Positions 14,812-23,300 of a stretch of DNA of 23,845 bases are shown piece after piece. Both the position numbers and the translations under genes were made by a program. The DNA is from Verrucomicrobiaceae bacterium UBA2429 (lineage in GTDB: Bacteria; Verrucomicrobiota; Verrucomicrobiia; Verrucomicrobiales; Verrucomicrobiaceae): NCBI GenBank assembly GCA_002343505.1, contig DDQZ01000005.1:1-23845 (forward strand), read 5' to 3'. The notes under the pieces were generated by a model that worked only from the letters and a program-made list of their open reading frames with translations, was not told the DNA's origin and did no database searches. Numbering within the stretch: position 1 is the stretch's first letter; every line of letters begins with the position of its first letter.

Positions 14812-15798
14812 CTACTTCACCGCTGGTTTTGGCGGCTCGACCGCCAGCTCGTCCTCCGGCACCAGCTTGATCTCGACATCCGCGCCCTTGAGGTGCCTGT
14901 CGAAAAAGTTCTGCGTGAGCTCAAGCACGGACGGCTTGACGAAAGCGGGACCGCCGTGGCCGGAGCCGGGGAGGGTTTGCAGCCAGACGGGGACGCCTTG
15001 AGCTTTCAATGCCGCTTCGAGCTGCACGCTTTGCGCATACGGCACGAGCGCGTCGTGGGTGCCATGCAGGATGAGAAAAGGCGGGCTGTCTTTGCTGACA
15101 TAGTGAGCGGGGCTCGCAGCACCGGCCTTTGATTTGTCATCAAGCGATGTGCCGATGAGGCCGGAATACGGGTCACCGGGCGTGTTGAAGGCGAAAACGT
15201 TCCTCACGTTTTTGTCCTCGGCTGCCTGCTGCACGACGGTGGAAAAGTCTGCGGGGCCGAAGATGTCGCACACGGCCTGCACGCGATCCGATTGCTCCTC
15301 ATTGCCGCCAATCGGCGCAAAGGCCTTCTTCCCGCCCGAGGCGCCGACGAGCGCGGACAAATGCCCGCCAGCGGAGCCGCCGATCGCGCCGAGTTTCTCC
15401 GTGTCGAAGTTGTATTCCTTGGCGTGTGCACGCAGCCAGCGGATCGCGGCCTGGCAATCCTGGATCTGCGCGGGAAAGACCGCCTTCTGGCTGAAACGAT
15501 ACTCCACGCTGGCGACGGCATAACCTTTGAGCGCCATGCCCGCCACCGGACATGGAAACTTGTTTCCGCCACGCCATCCGCCGCCGTGGACATGCACGAT
15601 GAGCGGCAGCGGTTTCCCGTCCGGTGTCTCCGGCAAATAGAGGTCGAGCTTCTGCGCCTCATCACCGCCCTCGATGTAGGCGATGTCCCTCTCCATCTTG
15701 ATGCCGGCGGGCAGTTGATAAGGCTTGGGGTCTTGCTTTGGCGTTTGTGAAAAGACTGCCGTGGCGCAGAGGGCGAGTAGAAGGACAAGCGGTTTCAT
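14812..15798 (-). CDS. Secreted alpha/beta hydrolase esterase (BD-FAE / carboxylesterase type)
   Basis: This is an exported serine esterase of 328 residues. A signal peptide MKPLVLLLALCATAVFSQ is followed by an alpha/beta-hydrolase domain. Key elements are the oxyanion-hole motif HVHGGGWRGG, nucleophile S142 in AIGGSAGGHLSAL, D249 in HGTHDALVPYAQS and H281 in GSGHGGPAF. The HGGGW plus GGSAGG pairing matches the BD-FAE/lipase family, which includes feruloyl and acetyl esterases; planctomycetal-verrucomicrobial genomes have many. The longer open frame to 15837 adds 13 residues; ATG 15798 is chosen because the signal peptide starts there. It is downstream of the FG-GAP protein gene with a 63-base gap on the same strand, so the two are probably co-transcribed. 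The natural ester is not determined by sequence. Confidence 0.9.
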   Translation of the reverse strand: MKPLVLLLALCATAVFSQTPKQDPKPYQLPAGIKMERDIAYIEGGDEAQKLDLYLPETPDGKPLPLIVHVHGGGWRGGNKFPCPVAGMALKGYAVASVEYRFSQKAVFPAQIQDCQAAIRWLRAHAKEYNFDTEKLGAIGGSAGGHLSALVGASGGKKAFAPIGGNEEQSDRVQAVCDIFGPADFSTVVQQAAEDKNVRNVFAFNTPGDPYSGLIGTSLDDKSKAGAASPAHYVSKDSPPFLILHGTHDALVPYAQSVQLEAALKAQGVPVWLQTLPGSGHGGPAFVKPSVLELTQNFFDRHLKGADVEIKLVPEDELAVEPPKPAVK

Positions 15799-15861
15799 GA
15801 CGGGAACAAGAACGCGGAGTGAAGCGATTTCGAGCATGCTTTGAATGACTCCACGCCGCGC

Positions 15862-17805
15862 TCACCAGCCGAGGAGTGACTTGCGAGGCAGCAGAAACAT
15901 GCGCCCGGCCTCGTTGCAGACCAGCAGGTTTGGCCCGTCACCTCCGAGCATCGTGCCGACAGCGCCGGTCTCATGCGCGCCGCCGGGCTGGATGATGACG
16001 CCGGATTTGTCTCTGAAGGGAACGGGGCGGGCGAACTTCATCTTCGCGTTCGTGCCAGTGTTGAGCATGAGCAAAGGGGTGCCGAGCGTTTTGATGCCGA
16101 TGCCGGGCATGGGCAGGCCGGTGGCGCGGTCGGGGATGGAGTTGACACGGTTGGTGCCGATGACGAGATCGAGATGGCCGTCCTGGTTCCAGTCGAATAG
16201 ATCCAGTTTGGCACGACCGCTTTTGCCGCCGACTCCACCACTGCAGCCGATGGGCTTGCCACTTTCCTGCGGGAGCTTGCCACCATCCTCGACATTGTAA
16301 TCATCAATGCGCCAGTAGAGATGGAAATGGTCCTCGCCATCCACGATCACGAGAGCGACGCGGTCGCCAATGCGGGCCGCGGCGGGACGGCAGCGCCACA
16401 TGCCGTGGAGATTGATGCCGTCGCAATAGAGCGGCCGGGCGGGGTCGAGCCTGGGTTCGGTCCTGGTGCCGCGATTCAAATAGACGTGGTAGTCGCCGGT
16501 GATGTCGCCGGTGACGAGGTCGGGAAGACCGTCGCCATTCCAGTCGAAGGCGTTCGGGGAAAGGTAGCCCCAGCGCGCCTCCTGCAGGCCCTGGAGGCTG
16601 CCGGAGTAGCCGGCCTGGACATGAATGTCGCGCCCGCCGGCCTGGACGCGCGTGGCGGGCAAAAAGCGCGGCGATTCGTTGCCGCCGGTGTTTTTGAAAA
16701 AGAGCACGAAACCCTCGGAGTTGCCCGCGAGGATGTCGAGCGCGCCGTCGCCATCCCAATCCACGGTGGTTGGCGAAGGCAGGGTGCCCGCGTAGAGATC
16801 GGCGTTTTCCTGGAGCACGGAAACCGGCCCGGAAAAAACCGGCGCTCCTGTCGCCGCCCATTCACCGGTGAAGCGGTAAAAATACAGCGACCCCTCGCCG
16901 CAGGCGATGAGGCCGCCGGGGTAGGCGCACACGCTGGGGTTGATGCTGGGATGGCGCAGCGCGTTGCCATCGGGCCCGGCGACGAGGCGCTTCTTTTCAA
17001 GATCGAAGCCGCGCTCCGCCTTGTTGCGGTAATGCACGAGATTGCCCTGGCGCGAGCCGGTGATGAGGTCGCGCTCGTGGCCGGGGCCGAGGTCCACGGC
17101 GGTGAGGTCGTGCATGGAAAAATAGACCTCGTTTTTGGTGGCGGTGATTTGCTTGACCTGGCCGTCGGCGCTCCAGCCCATGAGGTAGCGGTAGCGCAGC
17201 CCGCCGGTGGCGATGCCGGAGGAGTTGTAGGGCCGCCATTCCTCGGTCCAGGGATGGCCGGGCGTGCCTTTGGCGCCGTTGGAGAGTTCGAAGGCGAGGT
17301 CGTGCGTGCCGTCGCTGTTGAGGATGACGCCGAGGCTGGCGGGGGATTTGATTTCCGCCGGCAGCCTGACACGTTGGGTCTCGCGAAAGGCCAGCGCGGA
17401 GCGGTCGAACTCGGTGGTGACGAGATGCTCCTTGCTGATCCAGAGGCCGGTGATGGCGCCGTCGGGATTTTGGAAGATGCCGCCCTTGTCTTTGAAGTCG
17501 CACCTCACCTCGACGGGCCGGGCAAAGACGGGCGCGCCATTTTCCGCCGTGTCCACCCAGCGGAAAAGATGCACCGCCTGCGGGCCGCCGTAACCGGCAA
17601 CAAAAAGGTCGGGCATTTTGCCGCCGAAGACATTGGCGTGGCCGAGCACATGATGATGCAGATTGACCAGGGCCAGCGGACCGCGCCCCTTCTCCGCGGC
17701 GGACGGCAGCGCCTTCGTTCCCTGCGGCAGATGAGGCTGCGCCCCGCATTGGCAGGCGAGAAGGATCAACAACGCGGCGGCGGAACGCTTGAATGAGGAG
17801 GACAT
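15862..17805 (-). CDS. Secreted FG-GAP/VCBS repeat protein, possible lipoprotein
   Basis: This is a 647-residue exported protein with beta-propeller-type FG-GAP/VCBS repeats. Repeats are recognised by calcium-binding-like motifs: VDWDGDGALDILAGNSEG (about 349-366), FDWNGDGLPDLVTGDITG (about 419-437) and FDWNQDGHLDLVIGTNRV (about 537-555); a weaker one near the N-terminus is GGKMPDLFVAGYGG. The N-terminus MSSSFKRSAAALLILLACQC has a signal-like stretch ending LLAC, so Cys18 could be lipidated, which fits the lnt gene in the window. It resembles verrucomicrobial and planctomycetal secreted proteins of unknown function that may bind carbohydrate or form adhesive propellers. No catalytic motif was seen. 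It is first in a likely two-gene unit with the BD-FAE esterase and divergent from the M29-fold gene. Confidence 0.85.
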   Translation of the reverse strand: MSSSFKRSAAALLILLACQCGAQPHLPQGTKALPSAAEKGRGPLALVNLHHHVLGHANVFGGKMPDLFVAGYGGPQAVHLFRWVDTAENGAPVFARPVEVRCDFKDKGGIFQNPDGAITGLWISKEHLVTTEFDRSALAFRETQRVRLPAEIKSPASLGVILNSDGTHDLAFELSNGAKGTPGHPWTEEWRPYNSSGIATGGLRYRYLMGWSADGQVKQITATKNEVYFSMHDLTAVDLGPGHERDLITGSRQGNLVHYRNKAERGFDLEKKRLVAGPDGNALRHPSINPSVCAYPGGLIACGEGSLYFYRFTGEWAATGAPVFSGPVSVLQENADLYAGTLPSPTTVDWDGDGALDILAGNSEGFVLFFKNTGGNESPRFLPATRVQAGGRDIHVQAGYSGSLQGLQEARWGYLSPNAFDWNGDGLPDLVTGDITGDYHVYLNRGTRTEPRLDPARPLYCDGINLHGMWRCRPAAARIGDRVALVIVDGEDHFHLYWRIDDYNVEDGGKLPQESGKPIGCSGGVGGKSGRAKLDLFDWNQDGHLDLVIGTNRVNSIPDRATGLPMPGIGIKTLGTPLLMLNTGTNAKMKFARPVPFRDKSGVIIQPGGAHETGAVGTMLGGDGPNLLVCNEAGRMFLLPRKSLLGW

Positions 17806-17880
17806 GGTTCGGGACAGCTCGGGCAGGCGGAGTGAACGGAAGCCGCGCGCGCGGACTCACAAGCGGGGATGGATGCCCAT

Positions 17881-17929
17881 TCATGCCGCGGATTGACGAT
17901 TTTTGGCCTGAGCCGCGCTCATGCCGCGG
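17881..17929. repeat. 11-base direct repeat between divergent genes
   Basis: TCATGCCGCGG occurs at 17881-17891 and again at 17919-17929, 38 bases apart start to start. It lies between the divergent FG-GAP and M29-fold genes. Two exact copies in a short intergenic stretch could be operator half-sites. Confidence 0.3.
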
Positions 17930-17949
17930 CGGATTTCCCGGCAAAAGAA

Positions 17950-17969
17950 GCGCCGCAAAATGGCGGCGC
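17950..17969. repeat. Inverted repeat upstream of the M29-fold gene
   Basis: A perfect 7-bp stem GCGCCGC/GCGGCGC with a six-base loop (AAAATG) lies about 37 bases before ATG 18007. It could be a leader hairpin or a protein-binding site. No T tract follows. Confidence 0.35.
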
Positions 17970-18006
17970 GCCGTATTCGACTTTGCCCTTGGCGCACCCC
18001 CTCTTT

Positions 18007-19191
18007 ATGATGACCTCCACCATGTCCACCGTTCAGACCACGGCCGCCGGCCGCAAGTTCCCGAAGTTCGATCTCTACCGTCTCCTGCACACCGTGTTCG
18101 AGCCGGTTTTCGGGCGCAAAATCTGCATCCTCATTGACCTGCCGGAGCTCGCCGAGGCCAAAGACATGGCTTTCCTGAAAAACCCCGCCCGCGCCATCCA
18201 GCGCCGCGCCCACGACTACTTTTACAAAGGCCTGCATGGCGGTGTCATGGACGAGCTGGCGCTCTCAGGCGGCGAGATGTTCGCCTACCTGCAAACCGGC
18301 GGCAGCAATCTCGATCTGCCCGACGAATGCGCCGACATGCGAGGCGACCGCCTCAGCCTGGAGCGCGATGTCTATCCGAACTACGACATCATTCTCTGCA
18401 TCTCCACCTTCTCCGCCACCGCGCCGCTGACCGCCTTTGCCAGACAATACGGCTTCCGCGGAGCCACCCTGCACGGGCTGAACGACATCATCCTCAACAG
18501 CGGCCTGGCCGTGGATTACAACATCGTCAGCCGCGACGCGGAAAAACTCCGCCAGGCCATGACCCGCGCCGACCGCGTCGAAATTGACTTCGCCCTTGAG
18601 GATGGCGAGGTGCTCACCGCCCGGCTGGAACTCGGCGGCCAGGAGGCACAAAAAAGCCACGGCCTCTGCCGGGGCGACACTCCCGATGTGGCGAACCTGC
18701 CCGCTGGAGAAGTGTACTTCGTGCCCAAAAGCGCCGAGGGGCAGTTCCCCATGAAATACGAGGACGGAACCCTGGGCAGGCTCATCGTCACCGGCGGGCG
18801 CATCATCCGCAGCGAGTTGATCGCGGGCGACCCGGCTGTCATTGACGCGCACAACGCCCGCCTCCAGGACGACCCGATGACCGGCGTCCTCGGCGAGCTC
18901 GGCTTCGGCACGCAAGTGCTGCCCGTCTCAGGCGCCGACATCCAGGATGAAAAAGTGCTCGGCACCTGCCACCTCGCCACCGGGCGCGACGACCATCTCG
19001 GCGGCCACATCACGCCCGACCTCTTCAAGCGCCGCCAGAACGCCACCCACGACGACATCCTCTTCGCCCCGCACAAGACGCCGAATTTTGACATCAAGCA
19101 GGTGCGCATGACACGCGGCGCGCAGCACGAGATTCTCATCGAGCACTTCCAGCCCTCCCGGTATCTGCTCGAAGCGCTCGCGGAGGAATGA
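18007..19191 (+). CDS. M29-fold metalloprotein (aminopeptidase T / NicX-like)
   Basis: This is a 394-residue cytoplasmic protein of the thermophilic aminopeptidase M29 fold. Five presumptive metal ligands sit in the family order and close to the family spacing: E235 in NLPAGEVYFVP, E297 in GVLGELGFGT, H322 in EKVLGTCHLATG, and H348 with D350 in ATHDDILF. Known members are metallo-aminopeptidases (AmpT, AmpS) and the Fe(II) ring-cleaving dioxygenase NicX. The tyrosine that M29 peptidases carry seven residues after the H322-equivalent is an aspartate here (D329), so peptidase activity is doubtful. The frame is open farther upstream; ATG 18007 is chosen because upstream residues look non-coding, and ATG 18010 or 18022 are alternatives. 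It converges on hisC with only nine bases between stop codons. Confidence 0.75.
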   Translation: MMTSTMSTVQTTAAGRKFPKFDLYRLLHTVFEPVFGRKICILIDLPELAEAKDMAFLKNPARAIQRRAHDYFYKGLHGGVMDELALSGGEMFAYLQTGGSNLDLPDECADMRGDRLSLERDVYPNYDIILCISTFSATAPLTAFARQYGFRGATLHGLNDIILNSGLAVDYNIVSRDAEKLRQAMTRADRVEIDFALEDGEVLTARLELGGQEAQKSHGLCRGDTPDVANLPAGEVYFVPKSAEGQFPMKYEDGTLGRLIVTGGRIIRSELIAGDPAVIDAHNARLQDDPMTGVLGELGFGTQVLPVSGADIQDEKVLGTCHLATGRDDHLGGHITPDLFKRRQNATHDDILFAPHKTPNFDIKQVRMTRGAQHEILIEHFQPSRYLLEALAEE

Positions 19192-19200
19192 CCCCGCGCA

Positions 19201-20295
19201 TCAGCGGCCCAGCACGCCTTTGAGCACCTCGATGCAGCGCTCGTTCTGCGGCATGGTGCCAATGGAGATGCGCACCCACTCCGGCAGCTTGTAGGCGGCC
19301 ATGGCGCGCACGATGACACCTTTGTCCATCATGGCTTTGAAGACCGCGCCGCCGTCGCCCACCTTCACGAGCACGAAGTTCGCGTGGCTCGGGATGTATT
19401 CGAGACCCATCTCACCAAACTGCTTCTGCAGGTAGGCGCGGCCCTCATCGGTGATGCGCTTGGTTTTCGCCTGATGCTCCTCGTCGAGCAGGCCGGCCAG
19501 CGCGCCCGCCTGGGCGATGGAGTTGAGATTGAAGGGCTGCCGCGTGCGCTGAAGCACGTCAATGAGCTCCTTGTTGGCGATGCCGTAGCCCACGCGCGTG
19601 CCGGCCAGGCCCTGGATCTTCGAGAAGGTGCGCAGCACGACCACCTTGCGCCCTTCGCGGACGTATTTGAGCGTGTCCGGCGGGTTGTCGAGGAACTCGT
19701 AATAGGCCTCGTCAAACACCACGACGACATGCTCCGGCACCTTGTCCATGAAGCGGTCAATCTGCTCCTGCGTGACGAGCGTGCCCGTCGGGTTGTTGGG
19801 GTTCGCAATGAAGACCTCCTTCGTCCGCGGCGTGACCGCCGCGGCCATCGCGTCAAGATCATGCACATAACCGGGATCGGGCACCTCGATGGTGTCCGCG
19901 CCGAAGACCTTCGCCATGAGCTTGTACACCAGGAAGGCGTGCTCGGCGGTGATGATGTTGTCTCCGGGTTTGAGGAAGGCGTGGCCGATGAACTCGATGA
20001 CCTCGTTGCTGCCGCAGCCCATGATGAAGTTGCCCATTTCCAGGCCGAACTTCTCCGCCAGGGCGTTGCGCAGCTTCCAAGACGCGCCGTCCGGATAGAT
20101 GTGGACCTCCTCGACCGCCTGTTTCATCGCCTCGACGGCCTTCGGACTCGGACCCAGCGGGTTTTCGTTCGAGGCCAGCTTGATGATGTCCTCCGGCCTC
20201 AGTCCGAGTTCCCTGGCCACATCTTCGATGGGTTTGCCGGGTTCGTAGGCGACGAGGTCTTTGAGCTGCGGGTTGGCGTGGTTCCAGATGGACAT
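19201..20295 (-). CDS. hisC: Histidinol-phosphate aminotransferase
   Basis: HisC is a PLP-dependent fold-type I aminotransferase of 364 residues, catalysing the imidazole-acetol phosphate / glutamate transamination in histidine synthesis. Visible motifs are ASNENPLGPSPKAVEAM at the N-terminus, the FIANPNNPTGT strand, the DEAYYEF stretch, the PLP lysine K226 in RTFSKIQGLAGTRVGYG and the closing WVRISIGTMPQNE. Length is normal. HisC can also have aromatic aminotransferase side activity; the sequence alone does not exclude that. ATG 20295 fits the family start; no Shine-Dalgarno sequence is visible. It is downstream of the FtsX permease gene by 96 bases, with a hairpin and a palindrome between, so it may have its own promoter. 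No other his genes are in the window. Confidence 0.95.
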   Translation of the reverse strand: MSIWNHANPQLKDLVAYEPGKPIEDVARELGLRPEDIIKLASNENPLGPSPKAVEAMKQAVEEVHIYPDGASWKLRNALAEKFGLEMGNFIMGCGSNEVIEFIGHAFLKPGDNIITAEHAFLVYKLMAKVFGADTIEVPDPGYVHDLDAMAAAVTPRTKEVFIANPNNPTGTLVTQEQIDRFMDKVPEHVVVVFDEAYYEFLDNPPDTLKYVREGRKVVVLRTFSKIQGLAGTRVGYGIANKELIDVLQRTRQPFNLNSIAQAGALAGLLDEEHQAKTKRITDEGRAYLQKQFGEMGLEYIPSHANFVLVKVGDGGAVFKAMMDKGVIVRAMAAYKLPEWVRISIGTMPQNERCIEVLKGVLGR

Positions 20296-20342
20296 GAGCG
20301 GGGGGTTTTCTTTGGCGGGGAAACGCGCGGTGGCAAGGAGTA

Positions 20343-20358
20343 CGAAATTCGAATTTCG
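20343..20358. repeat. AT-rich TTCGAA-type palindrome, copy 2
   Basis: CGAAATTCGAATTTCG is a perfect 16-base palindrome in the gap between the FtsX permease and hisC genes, and is far more AT-rich than its surroundings. It shares TTCGAATTTC with 11139-11148. On the minus strand it lies directly after a GC hairpin, matching the arrangement at the other copy. Confidence 0.5.
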
Positions 20359-20359
20359 A

Positions 20360-20376
20360 GCCGCGCCCGGCGCGGC
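20360..20376 (-). terminator. GC hairpin after the FtsX permease gene
   Basis: A 7-bp stem GCCGCGC/GCGCGGC with a three-base loop lies 15 bases past the stop codon on the minus strand. There is no T run; the TTCGAA palindrome follows immediately. Confidence 0.4.
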
Positions 20377-20391
20377 CCTGGCGCAGTCCGC

Positions 20392-23300
20392 CTACTCCCT
20401 GCGCACCGCCTCGATGAGACGCCCGCGGACAGCGGCCTGCACGGCGAGCGCGCAGGCCAGGATGCCGAAAGCCAGCACCCCGGCCAGCAGCAGCCCCAGG
20501 AATGCCAGGGGCAAATCCCCGCCGCCCTGCCTGAGCGCGGGCCACACGGCCAGCAGCGCGCTCACCACCCCGATCAGCAGCCCGGCCAGCAGCAGGAAGA
20601 CATGCTCCCCCAGCACCATGCGCCGCAGAGCGCCCGGCAGGAAGCCCACCGCCTGCATGAGGCCCAGCTCGCCTTTTCTCTCCAGCACATGACGGGAGAC
20701 GAGGATGCCCAGCCCGGCGGTGCCGAGCAGCACGCCGAGTCCGCCAAGCACGGTGAAGATGCCGATGTAGGTGTTCTGCACGCTGAGATACGTCTCCAGA
20801 CGCTGGCGCGCGGGTTCCAGCGCCAGGCCGCGTTTTTCGAGCTGGCGGGTCAGGTGCGCGGCCACCTCCCCCGCGCGCTCCGGCGCGGTCTCGATGAGGA
20901 AAAAGCGGTAGCCCGCCGTGTCAGGGTAGGCCTTCAAAAAAGCGTCCTCGCCGAGGATCATCTTCCCCTGGAGCACGGAGCCGGCCAGCATCCCGGCGAG
21001 CCGCACGCTCCATGCGCGGCCCGCGCCGTCCTGATACTCCAGCGCGTCTCCCATGCCGATCCCCAGGCCCCACATGGCGGTGGCCTGGTCGGCGATGGCG
21101 GCCTGAGGCTCTGCGAGCGCCTCCCAGTTTCCCGAGGCAAAGCGGAAGCGCCCGGCCAGCAGCGCCGGGTTCACCCCTGCCAGCACGGGCTTCTGCGCGC
21201 GGTTCAGGTTCAGGCAGCTCGCGTCATCGCCCTGGCGCACGCGGAAGGGCGCCACGCGCACGCCTTCCATGATCTCCTCATCCAGGCCGAAGGCGTCCCG
21301 GCCCGCCTGCGTGTTCAGGTCCTCATACACCGGCAGAGAAGACTCCCCCACCAGGGTGAAGCCGCCGGTGCCGGAGTCCTTGCGCGCGGCATCCCCGGCG
21401 CTCATGCGGAAGGCGTTCACCGCCGTGACCAGGAAAATGCCCGCCGCCATCATGCCCATGACCGCCAGGCTGCGCGAAGGCCGGCGCGCCAGGTTCCGCA
21501 GGCCGATCTGCGCCAGCGAGTCCGCCAGCCCGCGCGGGCGCCGCAGCCATTGGCGCGCCAGGGACAGCCCGGCCATCAGCAAAAGCAAACCGCCGCCGAA
21601 AAACATGCCCGCCACCGCCTCCGCCGACGCGGCGGAGGCGCCGCCCGCCAGCAGCGCCGCCGCGCCCGCCAGCCAGAGCGCGGGCATCCAGCGCCGCCAG
21701 CCCCGCCAGCCCGCCGCCGGGCGCGCGGCGGCCTCCGCCTCCGGGTTGTGGCCGCCGAGCAGGTCGCGCGCGGGTTTTTGAAAGAGCCGCCTGCTGCTCC
21801 AGGCCAGCACCATGAGCAGGACCAGCACCGCCGCCGCGCCCGCCGCCGCCTTGGTCCCCGCCCCGCCCGCGTAGATGAGCGGCAGCCCCTGGGCCGCGCC
21901 GGACCACGCGCCGCCCAGCCCCTTCAAAGCCATGCGCGTGCAGGCCTCCCCGCCCGGGATGCCGAGCAGCGCGCCGGCGATGGCGACCACGCCCGCCTCC
22001 CCCAGCAGGCTGCGCCGCACCTGCGCGCGCGTCCAGCCCGTGGCCAGCAGCAGGCCCGCCTGCGCCGCGCGCCGCTCCAGGGTGAAGAGGAAGAGCAGCG
22101 CCGCGAAGATGAGCGCCGCCAGGATGAGGAACAGGCTCAGCCCGATGAACAAGCCGCCGAAGTCCACGCTGCCGCGCGCCGCCGCGCCGGCCTCCGCGCC
22201 GAAGTCCCGCGCCACCATGCCCAGGTCCGCCAGGCGCGTCCTGCCCGCCAGTTCGGCGGCCAGCGCCGCCTCGTCCTGGCCCGTGTCCTTGAAGCGCACC
22301 GCCGTCAGTTGGCCGAAGCGGTTGCCCCACAGCCGCTGCCCCTCCGCCAGGGGGATGAAGCCCTTCGGCGTGCCCTTGTGGTCGTCCCAGTATTTTTCGT
22401 CCTTCTCGCGGATCGCCTTGTTGTCCATCGGGAAGCCGGGGTCCCAGTCCCGGCAGTTGTCCACGTCCGACACGCCGGGGAAAGGCGGCGTCCAGGCCGG
22501 CGTGACGGCGGCGTCCTCCATCGGCAGAATGCCGCGCACGGGGAAGCGCGCCGTCTCCTCCCGCAGCTCGCGGCCGTTGCCCACCACGAAGTAGCGCACC
22601 TCCACCTCGTCCCCCGCGGCCAGGTTTTGGTCCTCCGCCAGCCACTGCGTGACGAGCATGCCCCCCGCGCCCTCCCCCGGCAGGCCGGCCGGCTCCGCGT
22701 CCACCGCCGTGATCATGGAGTAAGGCGTGGCCCCCTTGGCGGACTTGACGCCGTTGACCAGATAAGTCAGCACGCCATGAGCCTGCGGCAGCGCCGCCAG
22801 CAGGTCCCGCGCCACCGCGTCATCCAGGAACACGCGGTCGGTGCTTACCTCCCAGGAGGGCGCGGGCTTGTCCGCGCGCGCCAGCTTCAGGGAGAGATCC
22901 GCCAGCGTCTTCGCGGACTCCAGCCTCGCGTCCAATGCCCCCGCGTCCGGCTCGCGGGAGAGCAGCGCGTTGACGCGCCCCTCCATCTCGATCTGCGTCT
23001 GCAGGTCCGCCAGCGGCACGAACACCGAGTCCGGCGCCGTCTGCGAGGCGGCGAGCTGGAAAGTGCCGAAATCCTCCGCGCCCACGATCACCGCCACCTC
23101 GCGGCGCAGCGTCACCTCCTCGTTCGTGCTGCCGGAGAGCGGCGCATCGCGCGAGATGGCGCTGGGCCTCTCCAGCCGCACCAGCACCGTGTCGCCCGGC
23201 TGCGCCCCCAGCTTCCGCGCCAGCGCCGCGCTCACGCCCACCTGGCCGCGTTCGAGACGCACCACCCTGCCGGAGGGGCCGGTCCTCCAAAACTCATCCT

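Noticed and set aside
16321..17796. A 491-codon plus-strand frame antisense to the FG-GAP protein
   Set aside because: No motifs; the FG-GAP repeats on the minus strand are clear.
18006..18011. TATGAT as a possible -10 box for the M29-fold gene
   Set aside because: It overlaps the ATG ATG start candidates and the -35 match 17 bases upstream (TTGCCC) is poor.
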